64,000 bases of DNA, taken from contig JAUJEB010000002.1 in the NCBI GenBank assembly GCA_030442055.1, positions 186,001 to 250,000 on the forward strand, given 5' to 3'. Made by a program: the position numbers and the translations under genes. How positions within the stretch are numbered: the stretch's first letter is position 1; each line of letters begins with the position of its first letter. The stretch is from Agaribacillus aureus. GTDB lineage: Bacteria > Bacteroidota > Bacteroidia > Cytophagales > Cyclobacteriaceae. Under the pieces are notes generated by a model. The model did not search any database, had not been told where the DNA came from, and worked only from the letters and a program-made list of their open reading frames with translations. Shown piece after piece: positions 7,515-16,008 of the stretch.

Positions 7515-8183
7515 ATGAAAATAGATGAAAAGTTAATAGAAAGAAGCCAACACGATCTCAACGGCGACAACCATGTCATGACCTCTGCAGATACCCCTTT
7601 AAGAGATGATGCCTTTGTAAAATCCGATGAGGAAAAAATGGCTAACATAGAAAAACTCTTTGCGAACATCATGGAAGAATTAGGGCTTGACCTAACCGAT
7701 GACAGCCTTAAAGGCACTCCTTACCGGGTGGCTAAAATGTATGTAAAAGAGCTTTTCCAGGGACTCAATCCCGAAAGCAAGCCGTCACTTTCAGTATTTG
7801 ATAATAAATATCAGTACAACAAAATGCTGGTGGAAAAAGATATCAGTTTTTCATCGGCCTGCGAACATCATTTCCTGCCTATTACAGGCAAGGCGCATGT
7901 GGGTTATATTTCATCAGGTAAGGTAATCGGCCTTTCCAAGATAAACCGGGTGGTGGAATACTATAGCCGAAGACCACAGGTACAGGAGCGCATGACCTTG
8001 CAAATATTCAACGAACTTAAAGACGCCCTGAAAACCGAAGACGTGATTGTAGTGATAGAAGCCGAACACCTTTGCGTATCTACCCGCGGCGTGAATGATA
8101 AAACGAGCCGGACCACTACGTTGGAATATGGGGGGAAGTTCGCAAATACAGACTTGCGGAATGAATTCTACCAACTTATCTGA
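7515..8183 (+). CDS. folE: GTP cyclohydrolase I (FolE type)
   Basis: The 222-aa enzyme converts GTP to 7,8-dihydroneopterin triphosphate, the first step to folate and pterins. The core has TPYRVAKMY, the zinc-binding SACEHHFLPITGKAHVGYI and EHLCVSTRGV, so the ligand Cys, His and Cys of the zinc-dependent type are all present. I chose the ATG at 7515; the longer frame starts at TTG. Known zinc-starvation regulons often carry a metal-flexible FolE2 instead. Here the classical zinc type sits in the operon, perhaps as an extra copy that secures folate synthesis. Confidence 0.9.
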   Translation: MKIDEKLIERSQHDLNGDNHVMTSADTPLRDDAFVKSDEEKMANIEKLFANIMEELGLDLTDDSLKGTPYRVAKMYVKELFQGLNPESKPSLSVFDNKYQYNKMLVEKDISFSSACEHHFLPITGKAHVGYISSGKVIGLSKINRVVEYYSRRPQVQERMTLQIFNELKDALKTEDVIVVIEAEHLCVSTRGVNDKTSRTTTLEYGGKFANTDLRNEFYQLI

Positions 8184-8194
8184 ACGCTAAGAAC

Positions 8195-8626
8195 ATGGAC
8201 AAGCAAAGTGCCGTAGACCTTTTAAAACAGAATGCACAACGCACAACCAATAGGCGGGTGGCACTGTTGGAACTCCTGATGAGTAGTCCCAAAGCTTTTG
8301 CGTTATCGGAGATTGAAAAACAATTATCTATTTCCATAGATCGGGTTACCATCTACCGCACACTTTATAGTTATGTGGCGAAAGGTCTGGTTATAAAAAT
8401 GGTAGACCACAAAGGCACCTGCCTGTATATGTTTAACCACAAGGACCACTGTGACATCAGCCCACATCCTCACCTGCGCTGTAAAGAGTGTAAAAAGGTT
8501 ATCTGTCTGCCCTCCTTACCTCATGAATATCTGGAGAGGCTTGAAAAATATGAAATAGATGAGATGTATTTTCTGATGGAAGGAACGTGCTCGGAATGTG
8601 CAACTGCCAAAACAAAAACGGTATAG
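8195..8626 (+). CDS. zur: Fur-family zinc uptake regulator (Zur)
   Basis: The 143-aa repressor has an N-terminal winged helix (RRVALLELLMSSPKAFALSE, RVTIYRTLYSYVAKGLV) and a C-terminal dimerisation domain. Metal-site residues are His-rich HKDHCDISPHPHLRC plus two CxxC pairs (CKEC, CSEC) that form the structural zinc site. It lies 11 nt after folE in the operon headed by the merC-like gene. It is called Zur rather than Fur because every recognisable neighbour is zinc-linked and the palindromes around it resemble one operator. With zinc bound it should repress this island. Confidence 0.82.
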   Translation: MDKQSAVDLLKQNAQRTTNRRVALLELLMSSPKAFALSEIEKQLSISIDRVTIYRTLYSYVAKGLVIKMVDHKGTCLYMFNHKDHCDISPHPHLRCKECKKVICLPSLPHEYLERLEKYEIDEMYFLMEGTCSECATAKTKTV

Positions 8627-8703
8627 CCCTTGTGCCATTGTCAAATTTATCAAAAGAATAGTGTTTGCAATGACAATCACCAATTTGTAAATTCTACAAT
8701 ACG

Positions 8704-9207
8704 TTGGAAAAGAAAGCTCAATATATTACCTGGGGAACCTCAACCGTATTATTAATTGCAGCTATAACTTTCTATTTTTTTCAGCAAAGAGAGCAGCCCA
8801 AGCCAGAGGTAATTTCCAAATCTCCATCTGTGGACTATTGGGAAATGTTTGCTGGCATCTCACTGGAACGAAAATATATAGAGGAGGCAGATGCCTATTA
8901 CCGCATACCCATCTTTACACCCGTACTGCTGGCCCATACAGGAAAAGAGGTAACGCTTACCGGATATTACCTGCCATATTCCAGGTTAGATTCCATGATC
9001 ATCATCTCCCGTTTTCCCAATGCAAATTGCTTTTTTTGCGGACAGGCCGGCATTGAGTCTGTGGCAATGGTAGAGATGGAAAAGGTAAACCGAAAATCAT
9101 ACCGTACTGATCAAAGACTTACAGTAACGGGAAAGCTAATGCTCAACGCAACAAATTTAGAGCAACTTGCCTTTGTGATTGCAGATGCCTCGGTGGAGGA
9201 GCTGTAG
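8704..9207 (+). CDS. membrane-anchored CFFCG protein, paralogue of the DUF3299-like gene
   Basis: The 167-aa protein begins at a TTG (8704). An N-terminal membrane anchor (STVLLIAAITFYFF) is followed by a domain with AYYRIPIFTPVLLAHTGKEV and NANCFFCGQAGIES. These align with the same positions of the 3817-4254 product, so the two are paralogues; only this one lacks a cleavable-looking signal. It follows zur by 77 nt on the same strand, and a terminator-like hairpin follows. Function is unknown; a periplasmic metal-related role is inferred from the cysteines and from the cluster. Confidence 0.65.
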   Translation: MEKKAQYITWGTSTVLLIAAITFYFFQQREQPKPEVISKSPSVDYWEMFAGISLERKYIEEADAYYRIPIFTPVLLAHTGKEVTLTGYYLPYSRLDSMIIISRFPNANCFFCGQAGIESVAMVEMEKVNRKSYRTDQRLTVTGKLMLNATNLEQLAFVIADASVEEL

Positions 9208-9223
9208 ATTAAATTTAAAAGAT

Positions 9224-9254
9224 AAAGGCAGGCTGCACGAAGGCAACCTGCTTT
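9224..9254. terminator. bidirectional terminator-like hairpin
   Basis: Convergent genes end on each side (9207 plus, 9265 minus). The sequence AAAGGCAGG ... CCTGCTTT forms a stem with one bulge, extended inside by TGC/GCA around the loop. A-rich and T-rich flanks occur on opposite sides, as expected for a shared terminator. Confidence 0.55.
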
Positions 9255-9264
9255 ATACAATTAA

Positions 9265-9900
9265 TTATTCGATATCAAGATCAAAAGTCAGGTCAAAGTC
9301 AGTGTCACCATCATTTACACCAGAACTAGATGTTTTAACATTCGGTTGATGTTGTAACCTTACTCTGAATGAACCGTCTGTCAATGGAGAAGATGAGGTT
9401 GTCCAAGAGGTAAATAAACCCACAGGATCCCCATTATCATCAGTATCAATATAATTTATTGCCTCAGCTCCGGTTGTATTGCCGTCTATATTCCCATCCC
9501 CTTCAGGGTCTGTGAAGGCATTATTTGAGAAGCTGAAGAAAAACTGGTGTTCGTCATCTTCTGCCTTAATTTCTGCACCGATATCTTCCGGATCATCAGC
9601 ATCCAGTGCGTTGAGTATTTCATAATGAAGCGTATATGTGGTCCCAGCGCTCAGCGTAATATCATCCAGGATCTGTAATTCCTGCACACCTTCTCCATCC
9701 GGGTCCTTAGCCCGGGCTTTCACCACGTCAGAAGCATCGGCAGTATTGGTAAAAATGAGCGTTACATCGGTAAACACCTCCACTTCATTCTCTGGCTCAG
9801 GAGCTTCGTCATCATCACTACATGATGCCAGTAAAACTCCTCCCAGTAAAAGCGCATACATTCCGTACTTTTTTACATTTTTTAATAGATTAATTGTCAT
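9265..9900 (-). CDS. surface or periplasmic lipoprotein partnered with the TonB receptor
   Basis: The 211-aa protein has a type II signal with lipobox LLASC, then an acidic linker (SDDDEAPEPENEVEV). The rest is a beta-rich domain full of Asp and Glu (DADDPEDIGAEIKAEDDEHQ), consistent with metal or calcium binding. The start codon lies 11 nt after the TonB receptor stop on the same strand, so the two are co-transcribed. In Bacteroidota, receptor/lipoprotein pairs commonly act together in capture at the cell surface. I cannot name the family. Confidence 0.65.
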   Translation of the reverse strand: MTINLLKNVKKYGMYALLLGGVLLASCSDDDEAPEPENEVEVFTDVTLIFTNTADASDVVKARAKDPDGEGVQELQILDDITLSAGTTYTLHYEILNALDADDPEDIGAEIKAEDDEHQFFFSFSNNAFTDPEGDGNIDGNTTGAEAINYIDTDDNGDPVGLFTSWTTSSSPLTDGSFRVRLQHQPNVKTSSSGVNDGDTDFDLTFDLDIE

Positions 9901-9911
9901 TTGATTTTAGT

Positions 9912-12329
9912 TTAAAATTTATAATTAATTGTAAATAGAAAGTTTCTTCCTGGTTCGTCTGCGAAATACCGCATCTGGTTGAGATAATCTCTGTAGGGGG
10001 TGTTGAGTATATTTCTAATCTCAACCTGTCCACCCAAGCTACCGAGTCCCCATTCCCACCGAAAATGACCCAGAAAATATCCTTCCGGAGCATCCTTGAA
10101 ATCAAAAATTTCAGCGTCCGGGGTAATTTCCACCGCCCCGCTTATCAGTTCCCCGGGAGTAACTGTTCGCGGGGCTTGAAACTGTCTGAAAGAATAAGAA
10201 GTCTGCAAGGTGAGTTTGGAGGCATCCAAACCTAAAAAGGATGGCGTTTTCCAGGACAGCTCAGTATTGATATTTACCGGAGGCTGGTTGATAAGGGTTT
10301 CATTTTTTCTTATGTTCTGCGACCACAGGTAGCTGGCGCCAAGTGTACCTTTCAGATTTTTCGTAAATGTGCGCGAATAGGTCAGGTCTGCACCGGCAAA
10401 AAGCGCGTCGGCCTGGTCAATGATAAATACCGGCATAGGGCCTCTAATGGTCCCAATGACAGCTACCGGACGGTCAAATATATAATTGTCAATAAGATGG
10501 GCGTAAGCCGTCAGGGTAAATGTGTGATCATCCTTTTGATGGGTCAGTTCATTAATCCATTTATAACCTCTCTCCGGTTCAGCCGCGTCATCTTCTTCGG
10601 TTAGTACCCTGTCTGTACGTAGTTCTCCGTTTTCATTGGTGTAATAGCGCCATAAGCCAAACTGGGTTTTGAAACCATGCTGCCCAAAGCTATAGAGCTC
10701 TGCCATATTGGGCGTCCGCCATGCCGAGCCCAAATTGGTACGCAATTGCCAGTGTGCAGATAAATCACGGACAAAGCCCAGGGATGCGGTGACGTTAGTG
10801 AAGGAATAGTCATTTCTGAAAATAGCCTGACTTGTCTCACGTCCCCGCACCGAATTATATTCATGGTCCAACCTTAGTCCCAACTCAAAGAGGTTGCTGC
10901 CTTTTTGGATGCTTTCAATAACAAATACGCTGAATCTGCTCGTATTGTAGTTCGGGATAAATGGCGTAGTGCCTGTGCCAGGGTTGTTGTCATTGTTTTG
11001 GGAAAAATATTGTAGACCAAGCGTACCCTCCAGACCGCCAAATGACGGATGAGACCACTCCAGCCGTGTATCTGTGGTACGCAAATCCAGATCAATGATG
11101 GGCAGGTCTGCATTCCGCCTTACATCATACTCCTGTCGCTGGTTGATTTGCCGGCTTAGCAGTAATGCCAGCTTTCCCAGGTCTGAATGCCAGTCAATGG
11201 CCAAATTGGCCAGATGATGGGTAGTATTCTGCCGGGGCTCATTGATGTCGTAAGAGAAATCCCGGATGATCAGGGGTTCATCGGCCGTTAGGGAGCGGGC
11301 AAAGAGGTTTCCGCTCTCTGCGACTGACGAGCGCAGCAGCCCCAGATCTTGATCTACATAACTGTAATACACTTTAAAATCCCATTGAGGCAGGTGGTAG
11401 CGAAACCCGGCATTGGCCGAACGCTCCGCCATGCCGGTATTGGTCAACGAATAATCCGGAGCGTGCCTATCACCCATTCTCAGATAATTCCCGCCCAGGT
11501 GATAGCTGAATTTCTCATAACCCGCACCAAGATGTGCATTGGTGTGATAGCCCTTACCATTGGTCTGGTAGCCTGAGGCAATGTTTCCATGCAATTTTTC
11601 TGAAAGATTAAGGGGATGGCCTTCTACCACTACCGCTCCACCTAAAGCTTCCGGCCCGTATCGTACGCCTGCAGCCCCTTTAAGCACGGATATATTGTCG
11701 GCACTGGTAATATCTATTTCTGGGGCATGATCAGAGCCCCAGTTTTGAAAACCGTGCTTCACCCCGTTGTTGATGATAAGAATTCTGTTGCCATACAGCC
11801 CGTGAATGACGGGTAACTGCACATTAGATCCGGTGGAAATAAAAGTAATTCCTTGTATATCACCAATGGCAGAAGCCAGTGAACGTGTGGCTTTGGTAGC
11901 CAGTTCAGCCCCATCAATTTTATCTAACGCTATGGATTGCATATCTCCTACAATAGCTTCTCCTTCTACCACTACACTTTTCAGTTCGGAAGCCGAAGGA
12001 GCCATGTAGATCACCGGTTCTTTATGATGAGCATCATGATGGTGAGTTGCCGGCTTATAACCGACACTGGAACACACCAGTGTGTGTTCCCTTCCGCAAA
12101 GTTTGTCCAGCAAAAATTTGCCATGTTTATCGGCCACAACCCCTTGCTGTTTGTTTTTAATCATCACCGCGGCAAAGGGGATAGGCTGTTTAGTTTTAGC
12201 ATCTACAATGCTGCCCTGGATTTTATAGGTACAGGAATCTGAAAACTGCGTAGCCTGTGTGGGATGGACACAGAGACATGCCAGGAAAAGGAACAAACCA
12301 AACAGAAGATACTTCTCCATCTTTTTCAT
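9912..12329 (-). CDS. TonB-dependent outer-membrane receptor, probably for zinc
   Basis: The 805-aa protein has a signal peptide, then a carboxypeptidase-regulatory-like domain (CTYKIQGSIVDAKTKQPIPF), a plug (SVLKGAAGVRYGPEALGGAV) and a long beta-barrel ending in an aromatic residue (TINYKF). A histidine patch (THHHDAHHKEPV) near residue 100 and further His residues point to a metal or metal-chelate substrate. The place in a Zur-type island suggests zinc uptake, similar to ZnuD-type receptors. It lies in a minus-strand unit with the 142-aa membrane protein upstream and the lipoprotein downstream; the 296-nt gap upstream is unusually structured. Confidence 0.85.
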   Translation of the reverse strand: MKKMEKYLLFGLFLFLACLCVHPTQATQFSDSCTYKIQGSIVDAKTKQPIPFAAVMIKNKQQGVVADKHGKFLLDKLCGREHTLVCSSVGYKPATHHHDAHHKEPVIYMAPSASELKSVVVEGEAIVGDMQSIALDKIDGAELATKATRSLASAIGDIQGITFISTGSNVQLPVIHGLYGNRILIINNGVKHGFQNWGSDHAPEIDITSADNISVLKGAAGVRYGPEALGGAVVVEGHPLNLSEKLHGNIASGYQTNGKGYHTNAHLGAGYEKFSYHLGGNYLRMGDRHAPDYSLTNTGMAERSANAGFRYHLPQWDFKVYYSYVDQDLGLLRSSVAESGNLFARSLTADEPLIIRDFSYDINEPRQNTTHHLANLAIDWHSDLGKLALLLSRQINQRQEYDVRRNADLPIIDLDLRTTDTRLEWSHPSFGGLEGTLGLQYFSQNNDNNPGTGTTPFIPNYNTSRFSVFVIESIQKGSNLFELGLRLDHEYNSVRGRETSQAIFRNDYSFTNVTASLGFVRDLSAHWQLRTNLGSAWRTPNMAELYSFGQHGFKTQFGLWRYYTNENGELRTDRVLTEEDDAAEPERGYKWINELTHQKDDHTFTLTAYAHLIDNYIFDRPVAVIGTIRGPMPVFIIDQADALFAGADLTYSRTFTKNLKGTLGASYLWSQNIRKNETLINQPPVNINTELSWKTPSFLGLDASKLTLQTSYSFRQFQAPRTVTPGELISGAVEITPDAEIFDFKDAPEGYFLGHFRWEWGLGSLGGQVEIRNILNTPYRDYLNQMRYFADEPGRNFLFTINYKF

Positions 12330-12625
12330 TTAATACTTTTTCATTGTTTTTCTATTGAGTTTTGACTTTCTATCACCTTTCTTTTCACCCATTTCCTGGT
12401 AAGCATCAGCCTGGTGTAGGTTACACCAGTACCTGCCTACATACACGCGATGAAATCCACATTTTACACTGGCCTTTGGTATAACCGGCCAGTGAAATTC
12501 AGCCTGTGAAAGCCTTCTTGAAAATGAATATTAGCGCTTCTGCCTAAAAGCCATAGGCTATAGCCAGACCAGCTTTTGAGGCAAGGGCGCTTACCCACCG
12601 GTAAGGGAGGTGGTCTGAATGAGAA
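12330..12625 (-). other. structured leader region upstream of the TonB receptor
   Basis: No gene is seen. The stretch contains several inverted repeats: CTGGTGTA/TACACCAG with a 3-nt loop (about 12412-12430), CACTGGCC/GGCCAGTG (about 12466-12495), CTTACC/GGTAAG (about 12590-12605) and an outer AGACCA/TGGTCT. They could form a multi-hairpin RNA in the receptor's 5' leader on the minus strand. I could not match it to a known riboswitch; cobalamin-box elements were looked for and not found. Confidence 0.4.
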
Positions 12626-13054
12626 TTAGGATAATTGGGGCGGGGGTGAGTGCATCTCCAGAACGGGGGGTGAGTAGAGCAAGAGATAGTTGGAAAAGAG
12701 ATTAGCCATCAAAATCTCACTTAATAGAAAAGTTGGAATCCACTGACGGTTTTGCAAAAATAAATCAGAGAAAAAGTAGGTAATGGAAATAGCCTTTTCC
12801 GGGATAGCCTCTGCCTGTTCGGGCATCATTTCCTCTAGTATACAACTGGCCTGGCAGTATTCATCATGGTGACGAAGGTGCCCGCATTCCACTAAATACT
12901 TATCAAACTGCCAATGGAATGTCATCAGTGTGATGACAGGATTAAATATGTTCACAAGCATTAGTATTAGAGGCAGGATACTACACCATTTTTTTAGTTT
13001 CTCTGTAGATAGGGTTAAATATGCCTTCAATAAACGCAACATTGTTGCAAACAT
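12626..13054 (-). CDS. small membrane protein with His/Cys-rich loop
   Basis: The open frame gives 142 aa with a membrane helix (SILPLILMLVNIFNPVITL), a loop carrying ECGHLRHHDEYCQASC and a proline-rich end (SPPVLEMHSPPPQLS). The loop could bind a transition metal. The first codons (13054, and ATG 13042) fall on the Zur-box palindrome at 13035-13049. The true start may therefore be a downstream TTG near 13030, which still keeps the helix. Similar short proteins precede metal-related TonB receptors in Bacteroidota. Function is unknown. Confidence 0.55.
   Translation of the reverse strand: MFATMLRLLKAYLTLSTEKLKKWCSILPLILMLVNIFNPVITLMTFHWQFDKYLVECGHLRHHDEYCQASCILEEMMPEQAEAIPEKAISITYFFSDLFLQNRQWIPTFLLSEILMANLFSNYLLLYSPPVLEMHSPPPQLS
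13035..13049. promoter_or_regulatory. putative Zur box, receptor operon (proximal)
   Basis: CGCAACATTGTTGCA fits YGCAAY-N3-RTTGCR exactly and overlaps the first codons of the open frame at 12626-13054. Confidence 0.6.
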
Positions 13055-13071
13055 ACAAATTAGTTTTATAA

Positions 13072-13086
13072 CGCAATAGTATTGCC
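13072..13086. promoter_or_regulatory. putative Zur box, receptor operon (distal)
   Basis: CGCAATAGTATTGCC fits the same pattern apart from the last base. It begins 37 nt from the start of the proximal site, so the receptor operon has a tandem pair. Confidence 0.5.
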
Positions 13087-13187
13087 TTTAAATATCTATC
13101 TCGAAATATAAAAGAACATAAAAATCTGACGCTCTGTCCAATAAAATATTTGAATAAGAAAAAATTTGGCTTCCCGGGAAGCCCTGG

Positions 13188-14114
13188 CTAGGTGCGTGAT
13201 TCTGCTGCAATGAGGCTACTTTCAATAGCTTTTTCAAGTAGAGAAAGTTCACTCCCTAAGCCGACCGTTAGAAGTTTTGCCCCCGTCACCGGTATTCCAT
13301 GATATGGTCTGATATACACTTTACCGTCCGGGGTGCGTTCAAAATAGGTATACTGTTCTTCGTTCCCGATTTGAGTACATCCCTTCACGCGAAGAATACT
13401 CTTTGGAAACGCTTTGCAAATATCATAGACGCAACTTAAGTCTGGTAAATTAGGTAAATCAGCAGAGCAAGAGGACCAATGAGCTTTTAGGTGGTCGAGC
13501 TTTTGCGCATTGTTTTCAGACGGAGAGAGTTTTGGAAGAAGCGATACATCGATCTTGTCCATGTAGATAATTTCTGCCAATGGGTTGATTCTCCGGAGTT
13601 CCTTAACGACAAAATCTTGTCTATCCGCTGAAGTATTTTCAACGTGAGTCAATACGATCATAGAAGATACCTGAATCTGGTTTGCTTCCAGCTCGTTGTG
13701 AACTCCTCGCTTTTGCCAGTTTTTAACGTCGACAACAGATACTTGAATAGGTGGTAAAAACCGATCGTCAAGTCCCACACCAAGGAATCCCATCAATGAA
13801 CAAGCGTCAGAAGTACCGTTAGCCTCAATGAGCGTAACGCCGTTTGCCCGCTCAGGGATACTATTGACAAAATCTCTAAGCTCAACTATGCCACTACAGC
13901 AAATGCAACTACCACTAAGTGCTCTGACCCATTTCGCCTCCATCTGTTCAATAAACTGTTGAACATCAAGATTGGCATTTTCATAATCATTGAGGATTAT
14001 AAATGGATTCCAGCCTTTATCAATATAGCTGGTCATCAAGTGTTTTAGTAACGTCGTTTTTCCCGCTCCCAAAAAACCGACAACTGTTATAATAGCTTCT
14101 GCGTTTTTTCTCAT
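13188..14114 (-). CDS. COG0523 (CobW/ZigA-like) GTP-dependent metallochaperone
   Basis: The 308-aa GTPase has Walker A GFLGAGKTTLLKHL, the metal-binding CxCC motif in SGSCICCSG, a SIMIBI-type Walker B region (GVTLIEANGTSD) and a CobW C-terminal domain (about 210-300). COG0523 proteins under Zur control deliver zinc to chosen client enzymes during starvation. The start is 16 nt after the NicO-like gene and in the same direction, forming a two-gene operon with a Zur-box-like site upstream at 14856. Confidence 0.85.
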   Translation of the reverse strand: MRKNAEAIITVVGFLGAGKTTLLKHLMTSYIDKGWNPFIILNDYENANLDVQQFIEQMEAKWVRALSGSCICCSGIVELRDFVNSIPERANGVTLIEANGTSDACSLMGFLGVGLDDRFLPPIQVSVVDVKNWQKRGVHNELEANQIQVSSMIVLTHVENTSADRQDFVVKELRRINPLAEIIYMDKIDVSLLPKLSPSENNAQKLDHLKAHWSSCSADLPNLPDLSCVYDICKAFPKSILRVKGCTQIGNEEQYTYFERTPDGKVYIRPYHGIPVTGAKLLTVGLGSELSLLEKAIESSLIAAESRT

Positions 14115-14130
14115 AAAATGCCTGTTACAA

Positions 14131-14814
14131 TCAAAAATGATGATGTGTATCGGGGGATAGCATATTTATTACTAAATAGACCAAACCAATTCCAATCATT
14201 ATCAGCGCAGAAAGAAAGTTAAAATTTAGCCTGCCTTCTATGCGTTTTATTTGTCTTTGAAAAAAGGACTTCATTAATAACAGTATTCCAGTGAAAACAA
14301 ATAAAGCCAAGGTCATTCCCGAAACATAGATTAAAATGTGTACAATCGTAGAATTAAAGCCATCGTGTACTCCGGAAATAATTAATGGGGCAACGGCAGT
14401 TGGACAAGGCATTAATCCGGCAATAAAACCTGTAATTGATGCTGTTTTTGTATTTGAAATTGTGTCAGTAGCATGATGATGTCCGCACGAACACCCCGTT
14501 TCTGTTTTATGATGCTTTTTTGCCTTATAAAATAAGTAGGCACCAAAGGCAATTACCAATATTGGGGAAATTAATTGCAGATGCCTGCTATAGTCTTCCA
14601 AAAGTTCCGATGAAGACAATGTCTGTAATCCCCATGCAAATAAACCTAATACCAGAAAATGAGATAAAAAGAGACTGAGGATTAAAGAAGCGAATATTTT
14701 AAGATTGGTTTGTCTTAACGAGAATGCTGCCAAAATAGATTTGCCATGTCCCGGTTCAAATGCATGAATCAATCCTAAAATAAATGTTGCGCTGTATGTT
14801 AGTATACCGGTCAT
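14131..14814 (-). CDS. NicO/RcnA-like metal transporter
   Basis: The 227-aa membrane protein has about six helices. The family motif is HAFEPGHGKS near residue 17, with a second motif GFIAGLMPCPTAVAP around residue 130. A Cys/His cluster (GCSCGHHHATD) lies in the central loop and the C-terminus reads DTHHHF. NicO proteins move nickel or cobalt; members in zinc-repressed operons may take other divalent metals. It is the first gene of the operon with the COG0523 GTPase. Direction of transport cannot be judged from sequence. Confidence 0.75.
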   Translation of the reverse strand: MTGILTYSATFILGLIHAFEPGHGKSILAAFSLRQTNLKIFASLILSLFLSHFLVLGLFAWGLQTLSSSELLEDYSRHLQLISPILVIAFGAYLFYKAKKHHKTETGCSCGHHHATDTISNTKTASITGFIAGLMPCPTAVAPLIISGVHDGFNSTIVHILIYVSGMTLALFVFTGILLLMKSFFQRQIKRIEGRLNFNFLSALIMIGIGLVYLVINMLSPDTHHHF

Positions 14815-14855
14815 TCATCCCCTTTAGTTGTAAATATAAAGGAAACGCATGTTAA

Positions 14856-14870
14856 TGCCATATTGTTGCG
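14856..14870. promoter_or_regulatory. degenerate Zur-box-like site
   Basis: TGCCATATTGTTGCG matches YGCAAY-N3-RTTGCR with one mismatch and lies 42-56 nt upstream of the NicO-like start. Confidence 0.4.
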
Positions 14871-15181
14871 TTTATTTATTCTGAAGGAAGCCAAAAATGT
14901 AAATAGGAAAGTTTGCTGTAGTGGCATAGTTTACAACTTCCGAGGGTCGGCTAGTCAAAATACCTGGGCGTGGGTAGGATTACTACTACGCTGTTGAGAT
15001 TATATAAACTCGTGTTATGTGGCGACCGTTCTGAGAAGTCGTGTTTGCTATTTTTACATAATTTTCCCATATTCCATTTTAAATTACCACCTATTACATG
15101 ACTGACCCTGTAATTTAGTAGTTCTTTCCTGCCGAATTTCTGCCCTTAACTGGTTAGCATATAACAGATTAAAACACGAGG
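14871..15181. other. intergenic region, nothing recognised
   Basis: This separates the zinc island from the polysaccharide locus. I found no reading frame, tRNA or clear repeat in it. Confidence 0.6.
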
Positions 15182-15856
15182 ATGGCGCCAAGTACAGACA
15201 AACCACATATAACCGGGGATGACCATAAATTGTCAGGTTCCTCTGCTGTATTTGCTGCCACCCAACCTTCACAGTTTGATTCTTTCAACGATCAGGAGCT
15301 GTGGAATGAATTCATAAGAGGAAGCCGGTCGGCGTTTATTTATATCTATAATCAGTATTTTGACCAACTCTATTTATACGGTCTTCAGTTTACACAGGAT
15401 ATGGATTTGCTTAAGGATTGCATTCAGGATGTCTTCATCCGTTTAAATGAATCAAGGAATCGGCTGTCAGGAACTTCCTCCATCAAGTATTACCTGTATA
15501 AATCAATCAAAAGAGAAATCATCCATGCGATGAAGCGGCAAAAACAAGCTGTCAGAAAGCTGGAATCCATAAAAGGGCGAGGCTTTGAGTATGAGATATC
15601 GGCAGAGGAGATTCTTATCAACAGGCAGGAGAATGAGGACACGGTCAACGCAATCCGGGATGCTGCCAACAGCCTGCTCCACCGCCAACGGGAAATTATC
15701 TTTTATCATTTTTTTGAAGGATTCTCTATCAAACAGATTCAGGAGCTGATGGGTTTTAACTCTATTCAGGCCACACATAACCTGTTAAACCGGGCCATAA
15801 AAAAGCTAAGGGAAATCCTGGGATTTATCACCTTATTTTTTTTAGCATGGATCTAA
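15182..15856 (+). CDS. ECF RNA polymerase sigma factor (FecI-like)
   Basis: The 224-aa protein has sigma region 2 (ELWNEFIRGSRSAFIYIYNQ, DLLKDCIQDVFIRLNE) and region 4 with helix-turn-helix (LLHRQREIIFYHFFEGFSIK, IQELMGFNSIQATHNLLNRA). A hydrophobic tail (FITLFFLAWI) could touch the membrane. It opens a locus with FecR, SusC and SusD. In such loci the SusC N-terminal domain signals through the FecR-like protein to free the sigma factor, which then drives the locus. Confidence 0.88.
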   Translation: MAPSTDKPHITGDDHKLSGSSAVFAATQPSQFDSFNDQELWNEFIRGSRSAFIYIYNQYFDQLYLYGLQFTQDMDLLKDCIQDVFIRLNESRNRLSGTSSIKYYLYKSIKREIIHAMKRQKQAVRKLESIKGRGFEYEISAEEILINRQENEDTVNAIRDAANSLLHRQREIIFYHFFEGFSIKQIQELMGFNSIQATHNLLNRAIKKLREILGFITLFFLAWI

Positions 15857-16008
15857 TTAGGAAATTTTAAATCCTAACCATGTTTTCTTGCCATTTCTAT
15901 CATCATTCTAGCTGATTTTTTAATTTTTTCTTAAAAAATCAAACGCCAAAGGCCTTATTTGATGAAAATTCAGTCCTTTCTTCCTTTTGCTATTGAAAGG
16001 CATTAAAT

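Noticed and set aside
12330-12625. Cobalamin riboswitch upstream of the TonB receptor
   Set aside because: The B12 box and conserved core were not found on the minus strand.
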